Positions 34,964 through 42,646 of a stretch of 64,000 nt of DNA are shown one piece after another. This DNA is from Amycolatopsis balhimycina FH 1894 (GTDB lineage Bacteria > Actinomycetota > Actinomycetes > Mycobacteriales > Pseudonocardiaceae): the NCBI RefSeq assembly GCF_000384295.1, contig NZ_KB913037.1, forward strand, positions 9,623,508-9,687,507, in the 5' to 3' direction. The notes below the pieces were generated by a model. It saw only the letters and a list, made by a program, of their open reading frames with translations. It was not told where the DNA came from and did no database searches. The first letter of the stretch is position 1; each line of letters starts with the position of its first letter. The position numbers were made by a program, and so were the translations under genes.

Positions 34964-34997
34964 GTGCCGGTCCGGCACAGCTGTGCCAGCTCGGCAC
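34964..34997. promoter_or_regulatory. array of GTGCC/GGCAC half-sites
   Basis: Four half-sites alternate at about 10-bp steps: GTGCC (34964), GGCAC (34974), GTGCC (34983) and GGCAC (34993). They form a perfect dyad GTGCCGGTCCGGCAC (34964-34978), a perfect palindrome GGCACAGCTGTGCC (34974-34987) and GTGCCAGCTCGGCAC (34983-34997). The array lies between the divergent oxidase and XRE genes, so a dimeric regulator could bind cooperatively on one DNA face and control both. The XRE protein next door is the obvious candidate. Confidence 0.6.
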
Positions 34998-35051
34998 GCT
35001 TCCCTCAACACGTCACCGGATGGCTACCCTGGGTGAGTCGGCCTCTCGAAG

Positions 35052-36398
35052 GTGGAGGACACGCCGATGTCCCCGATAATGCCGTCGCCGTTGCGGGACG
35101 CGATCGCGCGCCAGGACTACCCGGCAGTGCTGCGGCACGCCCGTGAGCTGGCCGGATGGACCCAGACCGAGCTGGCCCACCGGCTGGGTTTTCACCCGAG
35201 CGTGATCTCGCGGTTCGAGTCCCGGCGGCGGCCGCTACGCGATGTCAAGACACTGCAGCGCCTGGCCGAGGTCCTGTCAGTGCCCATGGAAGCCTTCGGA
35301 CTGTACGACCACGAGGGCGTGGCAACCCGGCGCAGCACGCCCGGTCCTTCTAGGGTGATCGGCAGTCCCGAACGGGAGGAGGACGACGTGCGTCGGCGCA
35401 GCTTCCTGAAGGCCGGCAGCCTGGCTGTCGGCGCCACCGTCGCCGGCGCCGCGATGCCCGCGGCAGCCGACTCGGCCCTGGCGCCCGACCCGGCCACCGT
35501 GCTCGCCGCGCGTCTATCGGACGTCCTGGTCGGCGCCCCTGCTCACGGGCCGACGATGCCCGCCGAACAGCTGACCCGCGGTCTGGCAGCCGCGCGCACC
35601 GCGTTCGGCAAATCCGACTTCCTCACCCTGGCCGACGTGCTGCCGTCGGTGGTGCGCGCAGCTGAGGCCGTTCAAGACCCGGGAGCGCTGGCCCAGGCAT
35701 ACACGCTGGTCACCCGCGCCCTCGCGAAGCTGGCGCCCAACGGGCTGGAGTGGATCAGCGCCGACCGGGCCGTCCGTGCCGCCGGCGCTGCGGGGGAGCC
35801 CTTGGTGCTCGCCGAAGCGGAACGGATGCTGTCGGGTGTTTGCCGCCGCGCAGGTCATCACGCACAGGCGCAGGCTCTCGTCCTCGGCGCCGCCGACCGG
35901 CTCACGCTCGACGGGCAGGACCCGCGGCACCTGGTGCTTCATTCCAGCCTGCTGTGCACCGGCGGCTACGCCGCGGCCCGAGCAGGCGACGGCGTCCGCG
36001 CCAGGGACTTGCTCGACGCGGCCGCCACGACGACGGCGCGTCTCTCCGGCGATGCTGGCGCCCGGGCGGGAGCGAACCTGCTCAGCCATCGTGTCTCCGT
36101 CGAGCACCTGCTGGGCAACCCGGCCGCGGCCATCCAGCATGCCCGCACTGCCGGCCCGGTGAGGTTCCCCGACGTCGAGCGCGAAGGACGGTTCCTGGTC
36201 GACCTCGCCGCCGTACACCTGGACCTCGGTAGCCCCGGTTCGGCGTACAACACTCTGCTGGCCGCCGAACGTCGCGCGCCCGGGGAGGTCTACACCCGAT
36301 CTGCCGTCCGGGACATCGTCGGAGTGCTGCTCAACCAGGGCCGCGTTCCCGTTCCGGGTATCCGCGACCTCGCCACCCGCGTCCACGTCGCCAACTGA
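35052..36398 (+). CDS. XRE-family regulator with TPR-like C-terminus
   Basis: 448 aa. The HTH is LAGWTQTELAHRLGFHPSVI followed by SRFESRRRPLRDVKTLQRLA. A hydrophobic segment with RRRSFLKAGSLAVGATVAGA looks like a Tat motif but sits internally after the HTH, a known feature of this actinobacterial regulator type. The last 270 residues are helical, TPR-like repeats (ALAQAYTLVTRALAKLAP, GYAAARAGDGVRARDLLDAA) that may sense a ligand or partner. Start: ATG 35052, or ATG 35067 (MSPIM...) as an alternative. It is divergent from the oxidase/acyltransferase operon and presumably regulates it through the GTGCC/GGCAC array. Confidence 0.75.
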   Translation: MEDTPMSPIMPSPLRDAIARQDYPAVLRHARELAGWTQTELAHRLGFHPSVISRFESRRRPLRDVKTLQRLAEVLSVPMEAFGLYDHEGVATRRSTPGPSRVIGSPEREEDDVRRRSFLKAGSLAVGATVAGAAMPAAADSALAPDPATVLAARLSDVLVGAPAHGPTMPAEQLTRGLAAARTAFGKSDFLTLADVLPSVVRAAEAVQDPGALAQAYTLVTRALAKLAPNGLEWISADRAVRAAGAAGEPLVLAEAERMLSGVCRRAGHHAQAQALVLGAADRLTLDGQDPRHLVLHSSLLCTGGYAAARAGDGVRARDLLDAAATTTARLSGDAGARAGANLLSHRVSVEHLLGNPAAAIQHARTAGPVRFPDVEREGRFLVDLAAVHLDLGSPGSAYNTLLAAERRAPGEVYTRSAVRDIVGVLLNQGRVPVPGIRDLATRVHVAN

Positions 36399-36421
36399 AG
36401 TGCCCGGCTCGAAGCTTCGGG

Positions 36422-36688
36422 TTACTCCTGAGCGGGCCGACGGCCGCTGAGCCGGTCTCGTCGTGACGGGATGCCTTGGCGCCGCCGGTAAATCGTGTCA
36501 CACGCATCGCATTGCCGGGGAATGCCGTGATTCCGCCGTTCGCTCAACGGCATGAACACCGGCGTGTCGGTAATACCGCACAGCGTGGTGATCACTTCTG
36601 CCGCCTCGAGTGCTCCCGCGAGGCGGTGCCACTCGCCGTCGATGACCGGGTGAACGGTCTGCGCGTCGAGGTAGATCAGTGCGGTCAT
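36422..36688 (-). CDS. small zinc-binding-like hypothetical protein, 88 aa
   Basis: The frame is open to 36886, but the protein-like part begins at ATG 36688 (MTALIYLDAQTVHPV...), with CGGAGCG upstream. A Cys pattern ITTLC...GIPRQCDACD suggests a metal site of the kind seen in short actinobacterial proteins beside XRE/DUF397 genes. Arg-rich C-terminus. It follows the XRE gene at 36702 on the same strand, 13 bp away. Confidence 0.6.
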   Translation of the reverse strand: MTALIYLDAQTVHPVIDGEWHRLAGALEAAEVITTLCGITDTPVFMPLSERRNHGIPRQCDACDTIYRRRQGIPSRRDRLSGRRPAQE

Positions 36689-36701
36689 CGCGACGCTCCG
36701 A

Positions 36702-37484
36702 TCAGGGAAACCGGAAGTCGGCGCAGGTGACGGACCCACGTTCGAGAGCCTTGAACGTCGACCGGTAGCTCTGGACTGCGTCGGGTTCGTTGATGAAGAT
36801 GACGTTTTCTTGGTGTCGCAGTGCGACGGTGAAGGCGCTGGCCTGGCCTTCATAGATCGTGAACGGATCGATCGCCTTCGCGACACTCGGCGGAACGATC
36901 TTGACTACCAGGCCGGGAAGGTTGGCTGCCGCTCGAAGAGCTTGTAGCTGCGGTTCGGTCGCCGGGGCCAAGGCTGCGGCGCCCACCAGAACGGTGCGGT
37001 GGCCGGTCCAGCCGTGGTCGAGCTGCCGGACTTGGTGTTCGAAGGCCGCCTGATCGAGATCATCCGGTTTCGCCGCATGATCCTGCGCGATCGCCCGGAT
37101 GTACTCCGACGTCTGCAGCGGCTCTGGGACGACGTGTGGCGCCCATTCGAAGGTGCGAACCGCGAGCGCCTCCAAGGTTCGCCGCTGACTCGTCGAGCCC
37201 GCGTCCAGGGTTTCGATGGAAACCGGGTCATCAAGCTGCCGCCGGAGCCGCATGACGCGGCCGTACTCGACTGGGCTCACTCGGAGAAACCCGAGGACGT
37301 GGGCCACGTCCTCGATCGCCGGTGCGCGTTTTCCCGTCTCCCAAAGAGACAAGGCTTGGGCTGAGATTCCCAGCTTGTGTGCCAGCTGGCGCAGCCCCAG
37401 TCCTTCTGCGATTCGGGCGGTACGCAGAGAGGCACTCAAGGCGAGCAGGGCTGGCAGGCAGGGGCTTGCTTTGGTCATGCGCAT
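36702..37484 (-). CDS. XRE-family regulator (Scr1/DUF5753 type)
   Basis: 260 aa. HTH: LGLRQLAHKLGISAQALSLW, then ETGKRAPAIEDVAHVLGFLR. The C-terminal DUF5753 region is recognisable (FEWAPHVVPEPLQTSEYIRA, LGAAALAPATEPQLQALRAA-like, ENVIFINEPDAVQSYRSTFK). In actinomycetes these regulators are partnered with short DUF397 or zinc-binding proteins and control development or secondary metabolism. It overlaps the end of the upstream 121-aa gene by 10 bases. Confidence 0.8.
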   Translation of the reverse strand: MRMTKASPCLPALLALSASLRTARIAEGLGLRQLAHKLGISAQALSLWETGKRAPAIEDVAHVLGFLRVSPVEYGRVMRLRRQLDDPVSIETLDAGSTSQRRTLEALAVRTFEWAPHVVPEPLQTSEYIRAIAQDHAAKPDDLDQAAFEHQVRQLDHGWTGHRTVLVGAAALAPATEPQLQALRAAANLPGLVVKIVPPSVAKAIDPFTIYEGQASAFTVALRHQENVIFINEPDAVQSYRSTFKALERGSVTCADFRFP

Positions 37485-37840
37485 TCTCGTTCCATGTCAC
37501 GGGCTGCCGGAATGATCCCGGCGGCGACGTCATCGCCGTGGGAGCGGAGCAGGTCGGGTAGTTCGCCGACCGCGTCGGCGAGGTTGTGGTGCTCCTCCGG
37601 GGTCGCAGTGCCGTCTCGAAGCTGTATGACCAGCAAGGAAATTCGAAGCTGAGTCGCTTCGAGAGCGTCGACGAGTTTCTGGGTGTCGCGGGTCATGCGG
37701 GCTCCGGGCGTGACAGTCGGTCTGTCCTTATCGGAGAGTCGGCGCAGCCCGGCGAGAACCCTGCAGAGGTGGGCGTAGTCCGGATGCTCCGCGACGGACA
37801 GGTCGGTTTCGGACGGCCAGGCGATCGTGGTTGACGCCAC
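37475..37840 (-). CDS. hypothetical protein, 121 aa
   Basis: GTG start at 37840 with GGTGGTGGAG upstream. Soluble and acidic in the C-terminal half (LADAVGELPDLLRSHGDDVA), with a predicted helical middle (QKLVDALEATQLRISLLVIQ). No known domain. It overlaps the XRE gene by 10 bases, so the two are probably translated together. Confidence 0.6.
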   Translation of the reverse strand: MASTTIAWPSETDLSVAEHPDYAHLCRVLAGLRRLSDKDRPTVTPGARMTRDTQKLVDALEATQLRISLLVIQLRDGTATPEEHHNLADAVGELPDLLRSHGDDVAAGIIPAARDMERECA

Positions 37841-37864
37841 GGTGCTCCACCACCTCGGGAAAGT

Positions 37865-38197
37865 TCAGTGCGGCGCATCGTCGGACCAGCCCATCACCTG
37901 ACGCAGGACAACTTCTGGTGGGCCGTCGACAGGTCCCCGCAGGGGGAGTGCTTCTCGTTTTCCCCAGTCACCAAAAGCAAAACGGGCGCCGATCGCGTGC
38001 GGTGGCGTCTCCAGCATTTCGATGCGCACGACGTCGTGGTGAGCATCTGTTGTCCGATGACCGACGAGCAACTCGGGTGTGTTCGAACCGGCTGGAGTGG
38101 CGCGCCATTCCCAGCCGCGGTTACGCGACTCACTGATGGCCGCGCTGCCGCCCTCCCATGCGAGGACAGCTTCGTCCCAGCGATCAGAGCCGGTCAT
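37865..38197 (-). CDS. hypothetical protein, 110 aa
   Basis: The frame is open to 38284; the start is chosen at ATG 38197 (MTGSDRWDEAVLAWEGGSAA...), with GGGAGGC just upstream. Trp-rich and soluble, without a known domain. Its 5' end overlaps the end of the upstream Cys-containing gene by 14 bases, consistent with one transcript of small genes running from 38862 to 36422. Confidence 0.55.
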   Translation of the reverse strand: MTGSDRWDEAVLAWEGGSAAISESRNRGWEWRATPAGSNTPELLVGHRTTDAHHDVVRIEMLETPPHAIGARFAFGDWGKREALPLRGPVDGPPEVVLRQVMGWSDDAPH

Positions 38198-38495
38198 TGT
38201 GCCTCCCGGGTTTGGGGCGTCGCAGGCGTCGCCACCACGAGGTGCCACGCGGTTTGCTGCGGCAGGACGTTCGATCGGCGACAAGGCGCCCGCGGCACGC
38301 CGAGCACGCGCGGCGCGGAGCAGCGATCATCGGCGCAGCAGAGAACTCGGCGCCGCAGATCCCGCGGTACGAGCCGGAGGCTCGTATTCCGTCGACGAAA
38401 GCAGCTTCCGTGACGAGGTGGTTGGTGCCGGTCGACGCTTCAGTGACCCACAGCAGGCGTGGGGGAGTCGGGCGTCTTGTCGGTGCGGTAGCCAT
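38184..38495 (-). CDS. small zinc-ribbon-like basic protein, 103 aa
   Basis: Start at ATG 38495 (MATAPTRRPTPPRLLWVTEA...), with GGAGATT eight bases before. GICGAEF followed by RRACSACRGRL gives a possible C-x-n-CxxC metal site, and the tail is strongly basic (KPRGTSWWRRLRRPKPGRH). Such short proteins occur near XRE/DUF397 genes in Pseudonocardiales. Function not known. Confidence 0.55.
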   Translation of the reverse strand: MATAPTRRPTPPRLLWVTEASTGTNHLVTEAAFVDGIRASGSYRGICGAEFSAAPMIAAPRRACSACRGRLVADRTSCRSKPRGTSWWRRLRRPKPGRHNDRL

Positions 38496-38631
38496 CGTGG
38501 AATCTCCGCGGTGAAGCTGGATCGAAAGGAACGGTGAACACCCGGCCGGTGCGCTGGTCGGGGCAAGCGCACCGACCGGGCTGATCAGGGGGCGGGCTGT
38601 CATCCCGCCGCTGCGGCGGACCCGTGAGCGG

Positions 38632-38862
38632 TCATCTGCGGTCTCCCGGCAGATCGAGGGTCAGCATCGTTTGGGCGTGGCTGACCAGCTCGGCCATCGC
38701 TTGCCGGGGCAGGAAGGCGGGCGGTCCGTCGGCGCCGACCCGGACGGCGCGGACAGGCCCGTCGGTCGTGTCGATCAGGCCCAATGTGACCTGCGTCGCC
38801 GAGCCGGCGGGAGTTCGTGCGGGGACGATCAGCGGTGTTCCGCTCCAGTGGTGTCCTCGCAT
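38632..38862 (-). CDS. hypothetical protein, 76 aa
   Basis: ATG 38862 (MRGHHWSGTPLIVPARTPAG...) is preceded by GGGGAGG. Small beta-rich protein without recognised motif. It is the first gene of the leftward cluster and is divergent from the XRE/DUF397 pair across a 179-bp region with a long inverted repeat (38903-38940). Confidence 0.5.
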   Translation of the reverse strand: MRGHHWSGTPLIVPARTPAGSATQVTLGLIDTTDGPVRAVRVGADGPPAFLPRQAMAELVSHAQTMLTLDLPGDRR

Positions 38863-38902
38863 GTGCGCCTCCCCGTTAGGCTGTCAGGGCCATGAGCTGG
38901 GC

Positions 38903-38940
38903 GCTGACAGTGCTACCGAATGTTGGTAGCAAGTGTCAGC
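38903..38940. promoter_or_regulatory. nested inverted repeat, operator candidate for the XRE/DUF397 locus
   Basis: GCTGACA (38903-38909) pairs with TGTCAGC (38934-38940), and inside it GCTACC (38912-38917) pairs with GGTAGC (38925-38930), nearly the same centre. Further GGTAGC copies stand at 38944-38949 and 39022-39027, the last about 15 bp before the XRE start. This suggests autoregulation of the regulator at 39042 and control of the divergent gene. Confidence 0.55.
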
Positions 38941-39041
38941 GCTGGTAGCGAGGCTGCGCAATGACCTGATCGGGTGACCTCTGCGGTCGGCTCCACCTGC
39001 ACTAGCATGTGCTGCATGGCTGGTAGCACCGCGAGGCGCCG

Positions 39042-39878
39042 ATGAACCTCGGCGACGCGCTGAAGGAGGCGCGGGAGTCGCGTGGAGTCTCGCTGCGGAA
39101 GTTGGCCGTGCTCATCGGTCGCAAGGAGTCGGATTCCGGACTGATCTCGCGCTGGGAAACCGGCGAGCGCAACCCCAAGCCCGACGACGTCGCCTCGATC
39201 GTCGAGGCGCTCGGTATCGGCGACGATGCCGGCGCCGAGTTGATGGCGATGGTGACCAATGCGGAGCAGAGCGGCCGCTGGCATGCCGTGACGGTCGTGG
39301 AGCAGCGGCAGCAGATGAACGCGCTGCTGGCTGCGGAGCGGACGGCGACAACCGTCACACACCTGGCTCCGCTGCTGATCCCCGGCGTTCTCCAGACCAG
39401 CGCGGTCATTCGCGCCATCATGGTCGACGCGGAGGTGCCCGCCGACGAGATCGATGAACGCGTGGCCATCCGGATCGGTCGGCGCGATCTGATCACCCGC
39501 AAGTCACCGGCGACGCTTGATGTGTTGCTGGGTGAAGCGGCGATCAGGCATGTCATCGGCGGCAGGGACGTCTGGGTCGAGCAGTTGACGTACCTCTCGG
39601 AGATGATCGAGCTGCCCAACGTCAAGGTGCGGATCATCCCGTTCGAAGCCGGATGGACACCCGTACTGACTGGATCGTTCATCCTGTTCGACTCGGCTCA
39701 GGCGCCGTCGATCATCAATCTCGAGCTGCATCGCGGCGGCTTGATGCTTTACGCCGAGGAAGACATTGCGGTGCATCGGCGGAAGGCCGAGGTGGCGCGC
39801 AGCAAGGCGATGAGCGAGGAGAAGAGCCTCGAGCTCATCGCCAAGGTGAAGAACGAGCTGATGGAGGCGAAGAAATGA
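39042..39878 (+). CDS. XRE-family regulator (Scr1/DUF5753 type)
   Basis: 278 aa. HTH: EARESRGVSLRKLAVLIGRK followed by SGLISRWETGERNPKPDDVA. The DUF5753 part contains LAPLLIPGVLQTSAVIRAIM, LDVLLGEAAIRHVIGG and VKVRIIPFEAGWTPVLTGSF, which match this regulator family closely. The stop overlaps the DUF397 gene (ATGA). In Streptomyces such pairs act as regulator plus small antagonist or co-factor controlling development and antibiotic genes. Confidence 0.85.
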   Translation: MNLGDALKEARESRGVSLRKLAVLIGRKESDSGLISRWETGERNPKPDDVASIVEALGIGDDAGAELMAMVTNAEQSGRWHAVTVVEQRQQMNALLAAERTATTVTHLAPLLIPGVLQTSAVIRAIMVDAEVPADEIDERVAIRIGRRDLITRKSPATLDVLLGEAAIRHVIGGRDVWVEQLTYLSEMIELPNVKVRIIPFEAGWTPVLTGSFILFDSAQAPSIINLELHRGGLMLYAEEDIAVHRRKAEVARSKAMSEEKSLELIAKVKNELMEAKK

Positions 39879-40051
39879 CGAACTCGACCGGCTGGTTCAA
39901 GTCGAGCTGGAGCTCCGAAACCGCGGACTGCGTTGAGGTGCGCCTCGGTGACGACGTCGGGGTGCGTGACTCGAAGGCGCCGTCCGACGGGCAGCTTGCG
40001 GTTGACCAGGTTGCCTGGGGCGCGTTCCTGGAGCGCCTCACGAAAGCCTGA
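39875..40051 (+). CDS. DUF397 protein
   Basis: 58 aa from ATG 39875, overlapping the XRE stop by ATGA. The sequence TGWFKSSWSSETADCVEVRL and GVRDSKAP...LAVDQVAWGAFL is the classical DUF397 signature ('W.KSS.S...CVEVA....V.VRDSK'). These small proteins are partners of the adjacent XRE/DUF5753 regulator. The frame is open upstream, but that part is shadow. Confidence 0.88.
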   Translation: MTNSTGWFKSSWSSETADCVEVRLGDDVGVRDSKAPSDGQLAVDQVAWGAFLERLTKA

Positions 40052-40133
40052 CCCGCGCACTGTTTCATCGAACGCGTGTTCTATCTGCGTGGTAGGTTCA
40101 CGTCGTTCGAGGTCGTGGGTTCGGGAGGTCGAA

Positions 40134-40319
40134 GTGGCGTGGTTGCTGAGGGAGCGAGTCACCGGTTGCGAGTGGCGCATCGGCGACAGCGACCTCGCCT
40201 GGGAGGCCGGCGGCTACGACACCGCCAGATTCGAACTCCACGTCCTCGATGAAGACGTCACCGGGGCGCCGGACGGCCTTCCCAGCTTCAGGCGGAAGTC
40301 GGCAGCCTGCTCGTCGTAA
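40134..40319 (+). CDS. small hypothetical protein, 61 aa
   Basis: GTG 40134 has GGGAGG at 40123-40128. The peptide (VAWLLRERVTGCEWRIGDSD... then LAWEAGGYDTARFELHVLDE) is protein-like, Trp-rich and has a single Cys. No family recognised. It follows the DUF397 gene by 82 bp. Confidence 0.4.
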   Translation: MAWLLRERVTGCEWRIGDSDLAWEAGGYDTARFELHVLDEDVTGAPDGLPSFRRKSAACSS

Positions 40320-40416
40320 AGCCTGCTCGGCAGCCTTGACGATCACCGGTGGCGAGCGAGCTGCCCCGTTCCTACGATGATCACCTCGGGTGCGGCGATC
40401 GCGGGGTGGGTGCCGG

Positions 40417-41046
40417 ATGACGGGGATGCTTCGTCTGGCCGTCGGACTGGCCGCGGGCCTGGCGCTCACGCCGGTGACCGTGTGCCTGCTGCGCCGGTCG
40501 ATGAACTCCAAGCTGTCGGGCGCGTGGGTCGCTGAGGTGATCGTTGTCGTCGCGGCCGCGGGCGCGGTCGTGGCGCTCTGGACTCCGGTCGCCATGGCCT
40601 TCGGCGCTGCATTCGCCTTGTTGGGTGTCCCGGCTGCGGCCGTCGATGCCGTCGAGCACCGCATCCCGGACTTGCTCAGCCTCCCGCTGTGCGGCGCCAC
40701 TGTTGTCGCCGCAATCGTTGCCGCGATCGCGGGCGATGATGTCGGATGCGGCCTGCGCGCTCTCGTTGGCGGTGCGGCTTGGGGCGCAGCGTTGCTGCTG
40801 TCCTACCTGATCACCGGTCAACCGGGACCTGGAGACGTCAAGCTCGCTCCGAGTGTCGGTATTTTGTTGGGCTGGTTCGGCTGGCCCTGGGTCCTAAGCG
40901 GCTTCCTCGCGACGTACGTCCTCACCGCGGTAGCGGGATTGATCGGCGTGCTGCTCCGGAGGTACTCGTTCCGGGAGGGCCAGGTGCCGATGGGGCCGTC
41001 CATGATCGTGGCCGCCTTCGCGTGCGGCACACTCGCCCAGCTCTGA
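40417..41046 (+). CDS. type IV prepilin peptidase (TadV/CpaA-like, A24)
   Basis: 209 aa from ATG 40417 (in-frame GTG 40390 possible). It has about six hydrophobic segments and the two aspartate motifs of A24 peptidases: VDAVEHRIPDLLSL (first Asp, IPD) and GPGDVKLAPSVGILLG (GxGD). There is no N-terminal methylase domain, as in TadV/CpaA. It would cleave leaders of Flp-type pilins at the membrane; the Tad operon at 50082-62682 in this window supplies the likely substrates, though the two loci are 9 kb apart. Confidence 0.85.
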   Translation: MTGMLRLAVGLAAGLALTPVTVCLLRRSMNSKLSGAWVAEVIVVVAAAGAVVALWTPVAMAFGAAFALLGVPAAAVDAVEHRIPDLLSLPLCGATVVAAIVAAIAGDDVGCGLRALVGGAAWGAALLLSYLITGQPGPGDVKLAPSVGILLGWFGWPWVLSGFLATYVLTAVAGLIGVLLRRYSFREGQVPMGPSMIVAAFACGTLAQL

Positions 41047-41499
41047 TCAGGCTGAGCGTCGGTCCCCTTCCGAGTCCTGGCTCCGGCGATGCCGTGCCTG
41101 GTCGACGATGTCCGCGTGCTGACTCACCCAGTCGGCCAGCGGCTGCATGGCTTCGAGCGCTTCCCGCGTTGCCGGGGCCAGCGAGTAGACGACAGACGGC
41201 GGGAACACGCCCGCCTCCTGGTCGCGGACGATCAAGCGGTCGGCGGTCATCGTCTTCAATGTCCGCGTCAGGACGCTGGCATGAAGCACTCGTGGCCGTC
41301 CGGACCAGCTGTTCGCCGCTGCGGCGTCGTTGAGCGAGCCGACAATGTCGAGCAGCTCGGTGTAGTGCTTCGGGCCGCTCTTCAGTGCCAGCAGGATCGC
41401 CGTCATCCAGTCACCGCCGAAGAGCTGCTTCGCGTCATGCAGCTTGCGCAGGCGCTCGGCGTCCTCGGCGGTGATCGCCTGTGTGCTCGGTCGAGTCAT
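41047..41499 (-). CDS. HxlR-family transcriptional regulator
   Basis: 150 aa from ATG 41499, with GGGGAGGG upstream. The winged-helix core GGDWMTAILLALKSGPKHYT then ELLDIV and VLTRTLKTMTADRLIVRDQE matches HxlR/DUF24 proteins ('W...IL..L..G..RF.EL...I...S...L...L..L...GL..R'). The usual leading Cys of redox-sensing members is absent. It converges on the prepilin peptidase and is divergent from the XRE gene at 41652; its target is not evident. Confidence 0.85.
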   Translation of the reverse strand: MTRPSTQAITAEDAERLRKLHDAKQLFGGDWMTAILLALKSGPKHYTELLDIVGSLNDAAAANSWSGRPRVLHASVLTRTLKTMTADRLIVRDQEAGVFPPSVVYSLAPATREALEAMQPLADWVSQHADIVDQARHRRSQDSEGDRRSA

Positions 41500-41580
41500 C
41501 GTTCCCTCCCCGGTTCGATCACCCCAGGCTGTTGATCTTAAGTTTCCGCAGGTCACGTCTCAACTATCGCGTCGGCATTC

Positions 41581-41608
41581 ACCTGATCAGGTCTTAATTT
41601 CAGTTAAG
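41581..41608. promoter_or_regulatory. palindrome plus CTTAA/TTAAG repeat in divergent promoter
   Basis: The perfect 12-bp palindrome ACCTGATCAGGT (41581-41592) is followed at once by CTTAA (41593-41597) and TTAAG (41604-41608); another CTTAAG stands at 41537-41542. The region lies between the divergent HxlR and XRE genes and is AT-richer than its surroundings. Either regulator could bind here. Confidence 0.45.
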
Positions 41609-41651
41609 TCGCCTGGTGAGCGGTACCGTCGAGGGGAGCTGAGGAGGGGTG

Positions 41652-42098
41652 ATGGCCGAACGCGGGCGTGACTTCGCGGACAAGCTGAACCACCTGTTCG
41701 CCGTCACGAAATCGCCGGGCGGTGACGAGTACAGCAACGACTTCGCGGCGGACTCGATCACGGTCGCCGGCACGAAGATCTCCGGCACGTACATCTGGCA
41801 GCTGCGCAAGCGGAAGCGGGACAACCCAACGATCAAGCACGTCGAGGGACTGGCCAAGTTCTTCGGAGTGCCGGTCAACTACTTCTTCGACGACGACGTG
41901 ACCGATCGCGTCGACCAGCAGCTCCGGGACCTGGCAGCGGAGCAGGAACGCCTCAAGGCGAACTCTGGCGACCAGGAGGCGCAGCGGATCGCCATGCGCG
42001 CGGGCGAGCTGACGCCGGATCGCCGTCAGCTCGTCATGGACCTGCTCGACGTCGTCTACCGAGACCAACAGGCTGCTCGGGAGCGAGGGGAGCGGTGA
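41652..42098 (+). CDS. XRE-family regulator paired with ImmA/IrrE
   Basis: 148 aa from ATG 41652, with GAGGAGGGG just before. HTH region: FADKLNHLFAVT...ISGTYIWQLRKRKRDNPTIK and HVEGLAKFFGVPVNYFFDDD, the 'pi-type' repressor layout of proteins cleaved by an adjacent ImmA/IrrE protease. A helical C-terminal tail follows. GTGA overlap with the protease gene. Confidence 0.82.
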   Translation: MAERGRDFADKLNHLFAVTKSPGGDEYSNDFAADSITVAGTKISGTYIWQLRKRKRDNPTIKHVEGLAKFFGVPVNYFFDDDVTDRVDQQLRDLAAEQERLKANSGDQEAQRIAMRAGELTPDRRQLVMDLLDVVYRDQQAARERGER

Positions 42099-42646
42099 AC
42101 GAGCGGCTGCTGCGTCGCCGGTGCCGGCGGCTACTGAAGGACCTGGACATCGGGCCTCCGCTGGACGTTTTCGAGCTGTGCCGACGCGTGGGTGACCGCC
42201 GCGGCAAGCCGATCCGCTTGCTCGCCCACTCGATTCCGGTGCCCGGTCCGTTCGGCGTGTGGATCAGCACCCGCCCGGCGGATTACATCCTCTACCAGCG
42301 CGAAACCAGCAAGCCGCACCAAAACCACATCATCCTGCACGAACTGGGCCACTTGCTGGCCGGCCACGAGAGCGATCCGTGCGATGACGAGCTCTTGGCC
42401 GGGCTGTACCCGGACATGTCGACAGACAGCCTGCGCCAGCGCTATCCGGATCTCGAGCCGGACGCCGTTCGCCGGGCGCTGCGGCGCACCTCCTACGACA
42501 CCGAGCAGGAGCGTGAGGCCGAGACGACGGCGACGATCATCCTGGAATGGGCGTCGGTCCTGGACCAGGTCGGCGTCAGCGGAAGATCGAGCGAGGCGGC
42601 TCAGGAAATGGGAGCCGCGCTCGAAGGCCGGCTGGGGTGGCTGTGA
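42095..42646 (+). CDS. ImmA/IrrE-family metallopeptidase
   Basis: 183 aa. The zinc motif is HIILHELGHLLAGHES (HExxH), with downstream Glu-rich helix EQEREAETTATIILEWA supplying the third ligand, as in ImmA/IrrE proteins that cleave XRE repressors in response to damage or another trigger. It overlaps the repressor upstream and the membrane-protein gene downstream (GTGA), so repressor, protease and membrane protein are made together. Confidence 0.85.
   Translation: MNERLLRRRCRRLLKDLDIGPPLDVFELCRRVGDRRGKPIRLLAHSIPVPGPFGVWISTRPADYILYQRETSKPHQNHIILHELGHLLAGHESDPCDDELLAGLYPDMSTDSLRQRYPDLEPDAVRRALRRTSYDTEQEREAETTATIILEWASVLDQVGVSGRSSEAAQEMGAALEGRLGWL

Noticed and set aside
32637..35146. Forward open frames of 314 and 469 aa opposite the acyltransferase and oxidase genes
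   Set aside because: No domain or ribosome site; the reverse frames carry ACP, hexapeptide, zinc-ribbon and FAD motifs.
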